DNA of 64,000 bases from JAEDES01 sp964616405 (GTDB lineage Bacteria > Bacillota_I > Bacilli_A > RF39 > UBA660). Numbering within the stretch: the stretch's first letter is position 1; the number at the start of each line of letters is the position of its first letter. The notes beneath the pieces are model-generated. The model saw nothing but the letters and a program-made list of their open reading frames with translations, was not told the origin of the DNA and did not search any database. Below are positions 34,589-43,672 of this stretch, piece by piece. The position numbers and the translations under genes are program-made. Location of the stretch: assembly GCA_964616405.1 (NCBI GenBank), contig CAZTRE010000003.1, positions 3,531-67,530 on the forward strand, given 5' to 3'.

Positions 34589-35215
34589 ATGAAAAAAGTA
34601 GAACTTTTAAATCTTAAAGGTGAAAAAGTAAAGGACATTAATTTAAACGAAGAAATATTTGGAATTACCCCAAACAATGCTGTTTTACATGATGCAATCA
34701 TTTTATCAATGGCATCATTAAGACAAGGAACTCATAAAACAAAAAATCGTTCAGAAGTAAGTGGTGGAGGAAGAAAGCCATGGAGACAAAAAGGAACTGG
34801 ACGTGCTCGTCAAGGCTCAATTAGAGCCGTACAATGGGTAGGTGGAGGAAACTATGGAACTCCAGTACCTAGAGACTATAGCAAAAAACAAAACAGAAAA
34901 GAAAGAAGAATTGCTTTAAAATCAGCTTTAGCAGATAAGGCAAATGATAAAGCAATCATCGTTTTAGAAAACTTAAACATTGAAACACCAAAGACAAAAG
35001 AAATGATGAATATTCTTGAAACTCTAAAAGTTGCTGATAAAAAAGTATTATTAGTTGTAGATGCATTTGATGATAACATGATTTTAGCATCAAGAAACAT
35101 CCAAAACTTGGTATTAATATTAGCAGAAGAAATCAACGTATTAGATGTAGTTGGAACTGATGTAATGTTAGTTACTGAAGCTGCATTAAAAAATATTGAG
35201 GAGGTGCTTAAATAA
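34589..35215 (+). CDS. rplD: 50S ribosomal protein L4
   Basis: 208 residues with the long tentacle loop SGGGRKPWRQKGTGRARQGS (about 60-80) that lines the exit tunnel. L4 is the classic autoregulator of S10 operons. Stop and the rplW start overlap at 35215. Confidence 0.96.
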   Translation: MKKVELLNLKGEKVKDINLNEEIFGITPNNAVLHDAIILSMASLRQGTHKTKNRSEVSGGGRKPWRQKGTGRARQGSIRAVQWVGGGNYGTPVPRDYSKKQNRKERRIALKSALADKANDKAIIVLENLNIETPKTKEMMNILETLKVADKKVLLVVDAFDDNMILASRNIQNLVLILAEEINVLDVVGTDVMLVTEAALKNIEEVLK

Positions 35216-35499
35216 TGAAAGATACTAAATATTTAGAAATACTTAAAGCACCAGTTATTACTGAAAAATCACAAATTGCTAAAAGCGAAGGAAAATATAC
35301 TTTCAAAGTAGATTCTAAAGCTAACAAAATTGAAATTAAAGAAGCAATCGAAAAAATCTTTAATGTCAAAGTTACAGCAATTAGAACAATAAACGTAAAA
35401 CCTAAAAAAAGAAGAGTTGGTCGTTACACAGGATTAACTAATCGTTATAAGAAAGCAATTGTTACTCTTGCAGAAGGACAAACAATTGATCTTGGTTAG
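35215..35499 (+). CDS. rplW: 50S ribosomal protein L23
   Basis: 94 residues. It contains LKAPVITEKS at the start and VNVKPKKRR-type loop (residues NVKPKKRRVGRYTG). It sits at the tunnel exit and docks signal recognition particle and trigger factor. It overlaps rplD by one base. Confidence 0.95.
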   Translation: MKDTKYLEILKAPVITEKSQIAKSEGKYTFKVDSKANKIEIKEAIEKIFNVKVTAIRTINVKPKKRRVGRYTGLTNRYKKAIVTLAEGQTIDLG

Positions 35500-35516
35500 A
35501 AGGAGGAGAATAAATT

Positions 35517-36344
35517 ATGGCAATCAGAAATTATAAACCTACTACACCAGGACGTAGAAAAATGAGTACATTAGTAAATGAAGAAATTACAACTAATGTA
35601 CCAGAAAAATCTCTTACAGTTACTATTAAGAAAAATGGTGGACGTAATAATCAAGGTAAGATAACAGTTCGTCATCATGGTGGCGGAGAAAAAAGAAAAT
35701 ATCGTATCATTGATTTCAAAAGAAATAAATTAAACGTACCTGGATCAGTAGCAACAATTGAATACGATCCAAACAGAACTGCGAATATTGCATTAATTAA
35801 TTACGCAGATGGAGAAAAAAGATATATCATCGCTCCAAAAGGTTTAACAATTGGAATGACAATTGAAGCTGGAGAAAACGCTGATATCAAAGCTGGTAAT
35901 GCGTTACCAATTATGAATATCCCAGTTGGTACAATGGTTCATAACATTGAACTTCGTCCAGGAAAAGGTGGAGAATTAGCAAGAAGTGCTGGTTCATCTG
36001 CACAAATCCTTGGTCGTGAAGGAAACTATGTAATGATTCGTTTATCAAGTGGTGAACAAAGAAAAGTTCTTGGAACTTGTATGGCTACAGTTGGAGAAGT
36101 TGGAAATGAAGATTCTTCATTAGTAAAAGTCGGAAAAGCAGGACGTAGCCGTCACATGGGAATTAGACCAACAGTTCGTGGTTCAGTAATGAACCCTAAT
36201 GACCACCCACATGGTGGTGGTGAAGGACGTGCTCCAGTAGGACGTAAGGCACCAATGACACCTTGGGGTAAACCTGCACTTGGATTAAAGACACGTAAGA
36301 AAAAACAATCTGACAAGTTCATAGTACGTCGTCGTAGTAAATAA
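35517..36344 (+). CDS. rplB: 50S ribosomal protein L2
   Basis: 275 residues, normal length. GRNNQGKITVRHHGGGEKRKY near the N-terminus and the conserved C-terminal VMNPNDHPHGGGEGRAP with the functionally critical His are present. Confidence 0.97.
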   Translation: MAIRNYKPTTPGRRKMSTLVNEEITTNVPEKSLTVTIKKNGGRNNQGKITVRHHGGGEKRKYRIIDFKRNKLNVPGSVATIEYDPNRTANIALINYADGEKRYIIAPKGLTIGMTIEAGENADIKAGNALPIMNIPVGTMVHNIELRPGKGGELARSAGSSAQILGREGNYVMIRLSSGEQRKVLGTCMATVGEVGNEDSSLVKVGKAGRSRHMGIRPTVRGSVMNPNDHPHGGGEGRAPVGRKAPMTPWGKPALGLKTRKKKQSDKFIVRRRSK

Positions 36345-36365
36345 TTAGGAAAGGATGATTAAAAA

Positions 36366-36632
36366 ATGGCAAGAAGTTTAAAAAAAGGACCTTATGTATT
36401 CGACAGATTACTAAAAAGAGTTCAAGAATTAAATAAGTCTGGGAAAAAAGAAGTCATTAAAACATGGTCACGCCGTTCCACTATTTTTCCTGATTTTATA
36501 GGACACACATTTGCAGTTCACAACGGAAGAGAATTTATTCCAGTTTATGTTACTGAAGACATGGTTGGACATAAATTAGGTGAATTTGCATTAACACGTA
36601 AATTCGGTGGACATGGTTCAGACAAAAAATAA
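36366..36632 (+). CDS. rpsS: 30S ribosomal protein S19
   Basis: 88 residues. It starts ARSLKKGPYV, contains TWSRRSTIFPDFIGHT and ends with GHKLGEFALTRKFGGHG, all family-typical. Confidence 0.96.
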   Translation: MARSLKKGPYVFDRLLKRVQELNKSGKKEVIKTWSRRSTIFPDFIGHTFAVHNGREFIPVYVTEDMVGHKLGEFALTRKFGGHGSDKK

Positions 36633-36656
36633 AAATAATGACTAGGAGGGAAATAT

Positions 36657-36992
36657 ATGGAAGCAAAAGCAATTGCTAAGGGACTTAGAATATCACCTAT
36701 TAGAGCTCGTTTAGTTTCAGATCTAATCCGTGGTAAAAGTGTACAAGAAGCATTAACCATATTAAGTAATGTAAATAATAAGTCAGCAAGACTTACTAAA
36801 AAAGTTTTAGACTCTGCTATTGCTAACGCTGTTAACAATAATGGTGCAGATGCTGCAACACTTTATGTTAAAGAAGCAAGAGTAGATGCTGGTCCAGTTA
36901 TGAAACGTCATATGTTTGATTCACGTTCTCATATTGGACATAAAGATCACAGAACTAGTCACATAGTTATAGCAGTGGCTACAAGAAACTAA
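36657..36992 (+). CDS. rplV: 50S ribosomal protein L22
   Basis: 111 residues. ISPIRARLVSDLIRGKSV and the C-terminal beta-hairpin tip region GPVMKRHMFDSRSHIGHK, which reaches the exit tunnel, identify it. AGGAGG starts it. Confidence 0.95.
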   Translation: MEAKAIAKGLRISPIRARLVSDLIRGKSVQEALTILSNVNNKSARLTKKVLDSAIANAVNNNGADAATLYVKEARVDAGPVMKRHMFDSRSHIGHKDHRTSHIVIAVATRN

Positions 36993-37007
36993 TAAGGAGG
37001 TTACAAA

Positions 37008-37658
37008 ATGGGACAAAAGGTTAATCCTAATGGACTTAGACTTGGAATCAATAAAGACTGGCAAGCAAAATGGTATGCAAATAACAAAGATTTCTCTAAG
37101 TATTTAGAAAAAGATGTTAAAATTCGTGAATATTTAGCTGAAAACTTAAAGAATGCCGGAATTGCAAAAGTTGAAATTGAAAGAAATGCTAAGAAATGTG
37201 AAGTTGTAATTCATACTTCAAAACCAGGTGTTATGATCGGACATGGTGGAGAAGAAATTGAAAAATTAAAAGCACAATTATCAAAGGTTGCAGATGAAAA
37301 CGTTCAAATATCAATCGTTGATATTAAAAAAGTAGATTTAGATGCTCAATTAGTAGCTGATTCAATCGCTAATCAAATTACTAACAGAGCTTCATTCCGT
37401 ATGGCTCAAAAACGTGCAATTAGAAATGCTATGAAAGCAGGAGCTAAAGGAATTAAAACATCAGTTTCAGGACGTTTAGGTGGAGCTGATATGGCACGTA
37501 GTGAAGGATACACTGAAGGAACTATTCCTCTACATACATTAAGAGCAGATGTTGATTATGCAACAGCAGAAGCTGATACAACATTTGGTAAAATTGGTGT
37601 AAAGGTATGGATCTACAAAGGTGAAATCTTAAATAAAAAGGCAAAAGGAGGTAATTAA
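37008..37658 (+). CDS. rpsC: 30S ribosomal protein S3
   Basis: 216 residues. It starts GQKVNPNGLRLGI; the KH domain GxxG is in PGVMIGHGGEEIEKL, and the C-terminal domain has GRLGGADMARSE. It lines the mRNA entry site. Confidence 0.97.
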   Translation: MGQKVNPNGLRLGINKDWQAKWYANNKDFSKYLEKDVKIREYLAENLKNAGIAKVEIERNAKKCEVVIHTSKPGVMIGHGGEEIEKLKAQLSKVADENVQISIVDIKKVDLDAQLVADSIANQITNRASFRMAQKRAIRNAMKAGAKGIKTSVSGRLGGADMARSEGYTEGTIPLHTLRADVDYATAEADTTFGKIGVKVWIYKGEILNKKAKGGN

Positions 37659-37659
37659 T

Positions 37660-38091
37660 ATGTTAATACCGTCAAGAACTAAATATCGTCGTGTTCATAG
37701 ATTACCTTACGAAGGAAGATCACGTGGAAATAGAGAATTATCATTTGGTGAATACGGTCTTCAAGCAAAAGAAGGCGCTTGGATCACTGCAAATCAAATC
37801 GAAGCTGCTCGTATTGCAATGACTCGTTACATGAAACGTGGTGGAAAAGTTTGGATAAACATCTTCCCTCATATGCCATTAACTAAAAAACCTATCGGTA
37901 CAAGACAAGGTAAAGGTAAAGGTAATGTTGAAGGATGGGTTGCAGTAGTTAAAGAAGGAAAGATCATGTTTGAAATTGCTGGAGTTACTGAAGAAGTTGC
38001 TCGTGAAGCTTTAAGACTTGCATCTCATAAACTACCTATTGCAACTAAATTTGTAAAAAAAGAAAATGGTGGTGAAGTAAATGAAGGTTAA
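37660..38091 (+). CDS. rplP: 50S ribosomal protein L16
   Basis: 143 residues. LIPSRTKYRRVHR at the start and GTRQGKGKGNVEGWVAVV are diagnostic. It overlaps rpmC by 11 nt. Confidence 0.96.
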   Translation: MLIPSRTKYRRVHRLPYEGRSRGNRELSFGEYGLQAKEGAWITANQIEAARIAMTRYMKRGGKVWINIFPHMPLTKKPIGTRQGKGKGNVEGWVAVVKEGKIMFEIAGVTEEVAREALRLASHKLPIATKFVKKENGGEVNEG

Positions 38092-38275
38092 AGAAATTAG
38101 AGAATTATCAACAGAAGAAATCAACAAGAAATTAGTTGAAGCAAAAGAAGAATTATTTAACTTACGTTTCCAACAAGCAACAGGAAACTTAGAAAAGCCA
38201 TCTAGAATAAAAGATTTAAGACATACAGTTGCAAGATTAAAGACCGTTCTAAAAGAACGCGAATTAAGTGAGTAG
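38081..38275 (+). CDS. rpmC: 50S ribosomal protein L29
   Basis: 64 residues in two helices with ELFNLRFQQATGNLE. It overlaps the end of rplP, so translation is coupled. Confidence 0.95.
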   Translation: MKVKEIRELSTEEINKKLVEAKEELFNLRFQQATGNLEKPSRIKDLRHTVARLKTVLKERELSE

Positions 38276-38286
38276 GAGGGATTTAA

Positions 38287-38547
38287 GTGGAAAAGAAATT
38301 AAGCAAAGAATTAGTTGGTAAAGTTGTTAGCTCTACTAATGATAAAACAATCACTGTTTTAGTTGAAACTTATAAGAACCATCCGTTATATCATAAAAGA
38401 GTAAAGAGCTCAAAAAAATATAGTGTACATGATGAAAAAAATATCGCTAAAGTTGGAGATACAGTTCGTATAATTGAAACAAGACCTATATCAAAGACTA
38501 AGCATTTCTATTTAAAAGAAATCGTAAAAGAAGCAGTTATTATTTAA
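38287..38547 (+). CDS. rpsQ: 30S ribosomal protein S17 (GTG start)
   Basis: 86 residues. GKVVSSTNDKTITVLVE, YHKRVKSSKKYSVHDE and the KVGDTVRIIETRPISKTK block are family-typical. The start is GTG 38287, set by GTAGGAGGG. Confidence 0.95.
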   Translation: MEKKLSKELVGKVVSSTNDKTITVLVETYKNHPLYHKRVKSSKKYSVHDEKNIAKVGDTVRIIETRPISKTKHFYLKEIVKEAVII

Positions 38548-38576
38548 CGCTAAAGATGAAGAAGGAGGAATAATCT

Positions 38577-38945
38577 ATGTTACAACAAGAAAGCCGAATG
38601 AAGGTTGCAGATAACTCTGGTGCACGTGAATTATTAGTAATTCGTGTTCTAGGTGGAAGCAAGGTAAAAACAGGTAACATTGGTGACGTAGTAGTTGGAG
38701 CAGTAAAAAGTGCAATTCCTAACTCACCAATTAAAAAGGGAAAAGTTGTAAAGGCAGTTATCGTTCGTAGTCGTCAAGGCGTTCGTCGTGAAGATGGAAG
38801 TTACATTAAGTTCGATGACAATGCTTGTGTTATCATTCGTGATGACAAGAGTCCAGTAGGAACTCGTATTTTTGGACCAGTAGCAAGAGAACTTCGTGAT
38901 AAAGATTACATGAAAATTGTTTCTTTAGCAAAAGAAGTTTTATAA
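38577..38945 (+). CDS. rplN: 50S ribosomal protein L14
   Basis: 122 residues. It starts MLQQESRMKVADNSGARELL and contains the conserved FDDNACVIIRDD and GTRIFGPVARELR. Confidence 0.97.
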   Translation: MLQQESRMKVADNSGARELLVIRVLGGSKVKTGNIGDVVVGAVKSAIPNSPIKKGKVVKAVIVRSRQGVRREDGSYIKFDDNACVIIRDDKSPVGTRIFGPVARELRDKDYMKIVSLAKEVL

Positions 38946-38958
38946 GAGGAGGATAAAT

Positions 38959-39270
38959 ATGAACTTTAAAGTAGGAGATGAAGTTGTAGTTATCACTGGT
39001 TCTGATAAAGGTAAAACAGGAAAAATTGTTAAAACATTAAAAGATGAAAATAGAGTAGTAGTTGAAGGTGTAAATATCGTTAAAAAGCATCAAAAACCTA
39101 CTGGTCAAGCAACAGGTGGAATTCTAGAAGTAGAATCTCCAATCAATGCATCAAATGTTATGATAGTTGATCCTAAAACTAAGAAAAGAACTAGAATAGG
39201 ACATACAACTGATACAAAAACAGGTAAAAAAATTAGAATCGCAAAAAAATCAAACGAGAAGATTGATTAA
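38959..39270 (+). CDS. rplX: 50S ribosomal protein L24
   Basis: 103 residues. The KOW motif is in VGDEVVVITGSDKGKTGKI, followed by GVNIVKKHQKP and IDASNVM-type INASNVMIVDPKT. An assembly initiator protein. Confidence 0.96.
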   Translation: MNFKVGDEVVVITGSDKGKTGKIVKTLKDENRVVVEGVNIVKKHQKPTGQATGGILEVESPINASNVMIVDPKTKKRTRIGHTTDTKTGKKIRIAKKSNEKID

Positions 39271-39287
39271 TTGGAAGGAGGGTAACT

Positions 39288-39827
39288 ATGAACCGCCTAA
39301 AAGAGAAATACTTAAACGAAGTAGTTTCAAGTTTAATGAACAAATATAATTATAAGTCAGTAATGGAAGTTCCAAAATTAGAAAAGATTGTTATTAATAT
39401 GGGAGTTGGAGATGCCACTGGAAATTCTAAGTTATTAGATGCTGCAGTAGCAGACTTAGCTTTAATCTCTGGTCAAAAGCCAGTAGTTACAAGAGCTAAA
39501 AAATCAATCGCTGGATTTAAAGTAAGAGAAGGTCAAGCAATTGGTTGTAAAGTTACTTTAAGAGGAGAAAATATGTATAACTTCTTAGATAAGTTAATAT
39601 CTATTTCTCTACCTCAAGTAAGAGACTTCCGTGGTGTTAGTCCAAAAGCTTTCGATGGCAGAGGAAATTACACAATGGGATTAAAAGAACAATTAATCTT
39701 TTCAGAAATTAATTATGATGATGTTGTAAAAGTTCGCGGTATGGATATCGTATTCGTTACAACAGCAAAAACAAATGAAGAATCATTCGACTTATTAAAT
39801 GGACTTGGAATTCCTTTTAGAAAGTAA
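39288..39827 (+). CDS. rplE: 50S ribosomal protein L5
   Basis: 179 residues. VPKLEKIVINMGVGDA, QKPVVTRAKKSIAGFKVREG and DVVKVRGMDIVFVTTAKT are typical. It binds 5S rRNA. Confidence 0.97.
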   Translation: MNRLKEKYLNEVVSSLMNKYNYKSVMEVPKLEKIVINMGVGDATGNSKLLDAAVADLALISGQKPVVTRAKKSIAGFKVREGQAIGCKVTLRGENMYNFLDKLISISLPQVRDFRGVSPKAFDGRGNYTMGLKEQLIFSEINYDDVVKVRGMDIVFVTTAKTNEESFDLLNGLGIPFRK

Positions 39828-39841
39828 ATGGGAGGAATATT

Positions 39842-40027
39842 ATGGCAAAGAAAAGTATGATAGTAAAGGCTAATAGACCACAAAAATATAAAGTACGTGA
39901 ATACACTAGATGTTCTAGATGTGGTCGTCCACACGCAGTTATGAGTAAATTCGGAATCTGCCGTATTTGCTTCCGTGAATTAGCTTATAAAGGACAAATA
40001 CCAGGAATTAAAAAATCAAGTTGGTAA
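39842..40027 (+). CDS. rpsZ: 30S ribosomal protein S14, zinc-binding short form
   Basis: 61 residues with CSRCGRP and CRICFRE, giving the four Cys ligands of the zinc-containing (C+, type Z) form. No zinc-free paralog lies in the window. Confidence 0.96.
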   Translation: MAKKSMIVKANRPQKYKVREYTRCSRCGRPHAVMSKFGICRICFRELAYKGQIPGIKKSSW

Positions 40028-40047
40028 TTGGAAAGGAGGAGTTTATA

Positions 40048-40446
40048 ATGGCAGTAGTAACAGATACAATTGCAGATATGTTAACACGTATTCGTAATGC
40101 TAATCAAATGCGTTATGAAGAAGTAACAGTTCCTGCTTCAAATGTAAAAAAAGAAATCGCAAAAATTCTAAAAGATGAAGGATTTATTAAAGATTACAAA
40201 ATTGTTAGTGATAACGTTCAAGGAACTATCGTTCTAACTTTAAAATATAACAATAAAGAAAGAGTTATCACTGGACTAAAAAGAATTTCCAAACCAGGGC
40301 TTCGTGTATATGCTAAAAATGATGAGATTCCAAAAGTATTAAACGGATTAGGAATTGCAATCATTTCTACATCAAAGGGAATTATGACAGACAAAGAAGC
40401 TCGTAAACAAAATATAGGTGGAGAAGTTCTAGCTTATATTTGGTAA
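40048..40446 (+). CDS. rpsH: 30S ribosomal protein S8
   Basis: 132 residues starting AVVTDTIADMLTRIRNAN. It ends with the conserved STSKGIMTDKEARKQNIGGE. ATG 40048 follows AAAGGAGGAG. The in-frame upstream TTG at 40021 overlaps rpsZ. Confidence 0.96.
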   Translation: MAVVTDTIADMLTRIRNANQMRYEEVTVPASNVKKEIAKILKDEGFIKDYKIVSDNVQGTIVLTLKYNNKERVITGLKRISKPGLRVYAKNDEIPKVLNGLGIAIISTSKGIMTDKEARKQNIGGEVLAYIW

Positions 40447-40469
40447 TAAAGACAAAGACAGTTTGAAAC

Positions 40470-40483
40470 CCATGGTAACATGG
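40470..40483 (+). promoter_or_regulatory. GNRA-capped hairpin between rpsH and rplF
   Basis: CCATG (40470-40474) pairs with CATGG (40479-40483) around GTAA, a GNRA tetraloop. It sits in one of the few non-coding gaps of the spc region, about 30 nt before the rplF start, without a T run. Confidence 0.35.
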
Positions 40484-40515
40484 TAAATTTAAAATGAGAT
40501 ATAGGAGGTGTCAAA

Positions 40516-41046
40516 ATGAGCCGTATTGGAAAACGTATAATTACAGTTCCAGAAGGAGTTACCGTTGAATTAAGTAATAACATTGTAACAGTTAAGGGAC
40601 CTAAAGGAGAATTAACTCAACCAATGTTAAAAGATATTACAATGAAACAAGAAGATAATCAAATTACTTTAGAACGTAAAAATGAAAACGCTAAAGCAAT
40701 GCATGGAACAATGAATGCTTTAATTACAAATATGATTAAAGGTGTTAAAGATGGTTATTCAAAATCACTTGAAATCATTGGTGTTGGATACCGTTTTAAC
40801 GTTCAAGGACAAAAATTAGTAATTAGTGCTGGTTATTCACATCCAGTAGAAATGCAAGTACCAGCAGGATTAACAGTAGAAGCTAATGGAAATACTGAAA
40901 TTACTGTAAAAGGAATTGATAAAGTATTAGTTGGTGAATTCGCTGCTAAAATCAGAGAAGTAAGACAACCTGAACCATATAAAGGTAAAGGAATTCGTTA
41001 TAAAGACGAACATATCATTCGTAAAGAAGGAAAGAAAGCTGCTTAA
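40516..41046 (+). CDS. rplF: 50S ribosomal protein L6
   Basis: 176 residues. It starts SRIGKRIITVPEGV and ends with PEPYKGKGIRYKDEHIIRKE, which is diagnostic of L6. Confidence 0.97.
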   Translation: MSRIGKRIITVPEGVTVELSNNIVTVKGPKGELTQPMLKDITMKQEDNQITLERKNENAKAMHGTMNALITNMIKGVKDGYSKSLEIIGVGYRFNVQGQKLVISAGYSHPVEMQVPAGLTVEANGNTEITVKGIDKVLVGEFAAKIREVRQPEPYKGKGIRYKDEHIIRKEGKKAA

Positions 41047-41068
41047 TCAGTAGGAAGGGAGAAATAAA

Positions 41069-41431
41069 ATGATAAAAAAAGAATCTCGTAATAGTATGCG
41101 TAAAGTACGTCATGAAAGAATTCGTAAGACAATCATGGGAACAAGCGCAACTCCAAGATTATGTGTATTCCGTTCAAATACAGGAATTTACGCACAAATC
41201 ATTGATGACGAAACTAAAACTACTCTTGTATCTGCTTCCTCATTAGATAAAGACTTAAAAATTGAAAATGGAAGTAATGTAGAAGCAGCTAAAGTTGTTG
41301 GAAAAGCAATAGCTGAAAAAGCAACAAAAGCAAAAATTACAAAAGTGGTATTTGATAGAGGGGGATACCTTTATCATGGACGTGTAAAAGCTTTAGCTGA
41401 AGCTGCACGTGAAAACGGACTAGAAATCTAA
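41069..41431 (+). CDS. rplR: 50S ribosomal protein L18
   Basis: 120 residues. RLCVFRSNTGIYAQIIDD and VFDRGGYLYHGRVKALAEAAREN identify it. It binds 5S rRNA. Confidence 0.96.
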   Translation: MIKKESRNSMRKVRHERIRKTIMGTSATPRLCVFRSNTGIYAQIIDDETKTTLVSASSLDKDLKIENGSNVEAAKVVGKAIAEKATKAKITKVVFDRGGYLYHGRVKALAEAARENGLEI

Positions 41432-41443
41432 TAGGAGGGTATT

Positions 41444-41953
41444 ATGCAAAAGAGAACTCAAGAGCCTAAAGAGAAACTTTTAGAAGAATTAGTAATTGAC
41501 GTAAAGAGCGTTGTTAAAGTAAACAAAGGTGGACGTCAAAGAAGATATTCTGCTATAGTTGTAGTAGGTGACCGTAAAGGTAAAGTTGGATTAGGTATCG
41601 GAAAAGCAAACGAAGTACCTGATGCAATTAAAAAGGCAATTCAAGATGCAAATAAAAAATTAATCACAATACCTCTAATCGACGGAAGAACAATTGCTCA
41701 TGAAGCAATCGGACGCGCTGGAGCTGCTAGAGTAATCATCAAACCAGCTGCTGCTGGTACTGGTGTAATCGCTGGTGGATCAGTTCGTGCAATCTTAGAA
41801 TTAGCAGGAATTCGTGACGTTGTCTCTAAATCACTAGGAGCAAGAACAAAATTAAATATGGCGACTGCAGCATTAAATGCACTAAAGTCTATTAAGACTG
41901 CAGAACAAGTTGCAGAACTTCGCGGAAAAACAGTAGAGGAGATATTAGGATAA
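41444..41953 (+). CDS. rpsE: 30S ribosomal protein S5
   Basis: 169 residues. VVKVNKGGRQRRYSAIVVVGD and the GTGVIAGGSVRAILELAG loop are typical. The stop overlaps the rplO start by one base, so there is no room for rpmD (L30), which normally lies here. Confidence 0.97.
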   Translation: MQKRTQEPKEKLLEELVIDVKSVVKVNKGGRQRRYSAIVVVGDRKGKVGLGIGKANEVPDAIKKAIQDANKKLITIPLIDGRTIAHEAIGRAGAARVIIKPAAAGTGVIAGGSVRAILELAGIRDVVSKSLGARTKLNMATAALNALKSIKTAEQVAELRGKTVEEILG

Positions 41954-42396
41954 TGAAATTACATGAATTAGAAAAAAATATCGGTGCTACTCAAGCAAAA
42001 AAACGTGTAGGACGTGGATCAGGTAGTGGTCTTGGTAAAACAAGTGGTCGCGGACAAAAAGGACAAAAAGCACGTAGTGGAGCAAGTATTAATCCAGTAT
42101 TTGAAGGTGGACAATTACCATTATATAGAAGAATTCCAAAAAGAGGATTCTCAAATCACATGTTTAAGACAACTTATGCTGTTATAAACATAGAACAATT
42201 AAACATATTTGAAGATGGTACAGTAGTAACTCCTGCACTATTAAGAGAAACAGGAATTATTAAAAATCAACTAGATGGAATTAAAGTATTAGGTAATGGA
42301 AAGTTAGAAAAGAAACTAACTATCCAAGCTAATAAATTCTCAACTAGTGCCTTAGAAAAGATTAAAGAGTCAGGTAGCAAAGCTGAGGTGATCTAG
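41953..42396 (+). CDS. rplO: 50S ribosomal protein L15
   Basis: 147 residues. It has the Gly/Arg-rich start GRGSGSGLGKTSGRGQKGQ and FEGGQLPLYRRIPKRGF. It is directly joined to rpsE because rpmD is missing. Confidence 0.96.
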   Translation: MKLHELEKNIGATQAKKRVGRGSGSGLGKTSGRGQKGQKARSGASINPVFEGGQLPLYRRIPKRGFSNHMFKTTYAVINIEQLNIFEDGTVVTPALLRETGIIKNQLDGIKVLGNGKLEKKLTIQANKFSTSALEKIKESGSKAEVI

Positions 42397-42397
42397 T

Positions 42398-43669
42398 ATG
42401 TTTAAAACTATGAAGCAATTATTTACTTCAACGAATAAAGATTTACGTCATAGAATATATTTTACTCTTGGAGCATTAATGATCTTCATATTAGGAATCT
42501 CTATCAAGGTTCCAGGAACAAAGGATATCACTAGCAGCCTTGGATTCTTAGAATTAATCAATACCATGGGTGGAGGAGCTTTAAAGAATTTCTCAATATT
42601 TGCCCTAGGTGTTGCACCATACATCACAGCATCAATTATTATGCAATTACTACAAATGGATATAATTCCATATTTTGCTGAATTAAGTAAGCAAGGACCA
42701 ACCGGGCGTCAAAAGTTAAATCAAATAACTAGATACGTAGGTATAGCATTTGCTTTCATTGAAGGATATGCTTTTGCCTTTGCCTTCTTAGGAAATAGCG
42801 CCAGCCCAGTTGAATACTTATATATTTCTACAGTATTAACTGCAGGTACTGCTTTCTTATTATGGTTAGGGGATCAAATAACACAAAAAGGAATTGGAAA
42901 TGGTATAAGCCTATTAATTATGGCTGGTATCATTGCTACCCTTCCTCAAATGTTTATCGATGCTTTCAATAGCTTAATAGTATTTGAAGGAGCAGCCCAA
43001 GTAATTGCTTTAGGAATAATAAAATTCTTATTATTCGTATTAGTATATTTTGCTATCGTAATCGGTGTAATATTCGTTCAAGAATCTGAAAGAAGAATAC
43101 CAATTCAATATGCAAATAAATCAACAAATGCATATGGAAGTGCAGCACAAAGTTTTATGCCAATCAAAATTAATACCGCAGGAGTAATTCCCGTAATCTT
43201 TGCATCAAGTTTATTATCAATACCAACTATTCTTGCACAAGTTATTAAAAATGATACATTTACTTTAATTGCACAAAAATATTTAGATTATACAACTCCG
43301 GTAGGATTCCTACTATATGTTATATTTATCTTCTTCTTTGCATACTTCTATACTTTTATACAAGTAAAGCCAGAAGAATTTTCAAAGAACCTACAAGATA
43401 ATGGAGGATATATTCCTGGAATAAGACCTGGAGATGAGACAAAGAAGTTCATAAGTAAAGTGTTATCTAGACTAACAGTTTTAGGAGCATTTTTCTTAGT
43501 AGTAATCGCTGGATTACCAATCGTGTTCTCAAAGTTTACAAGTTTACCTACATCAGTATCAATTGGTGGTACAGGATTATTAATTGTAGTAGGAGTTGCC
43601 CTTGAAACATACAAGCAACTAGAAGGAAGCTTACTATCTAGAAGTTATAAAAGAGGATATAGAAGGTAA
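42398..43669 (+). CDS. secY: Protein translocase subunit SecY
   Basis: This 423-residue, ten-helix channel of the Sec translocon has the plug/TM2 region GVAPYITASIIMQLLQ, the cytoplasmic loop QESERRIPIQYA and the C5 loop PEEFSKNLQDNGGYIPGIRPG. Its last loops contact SecA and the ribosome. It starts one base after rplO and is followed by adk four bases later. Confidence 0.97.
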   Translation: MFKTMKQLFTSTNKDLRHRIYFTLGALMIFILGISIKVPGTKDITSSLGFLELINTMGGGALKNFSIFALGVAPYITASIIMQLLQMDIIPYFAELSKQGPTGRQKLNQITRYVGIAFAFIEGYAFAFAFLGNSASPVEYLYISTVLTAGTAFLLWLGDQITQKGIGNGISLLIMAGIIATLPQMFIDAFNSLIVFEGAAQVIALGIIKFLLFVLVYFAIVIGVIFVQESERRIPIQYANKSTNAYGSAAQSFMPIKINTAGVIPVIFASSLLSIPTILAQVIKNDTFTLIAQKYLDYTTPVGFLLYVIFIFFFAYFYTFIQVKPEEFSKNLQDNGGYIPGIRPGDETKKFISKVLSRLTVLGAFFLVVIAGLPIVFSKFTSLPTSVSIGGTGLLIVVGVALETYKQLEGSLLSRSYKRGYRR

Positions 43670-43672
43670 TTT

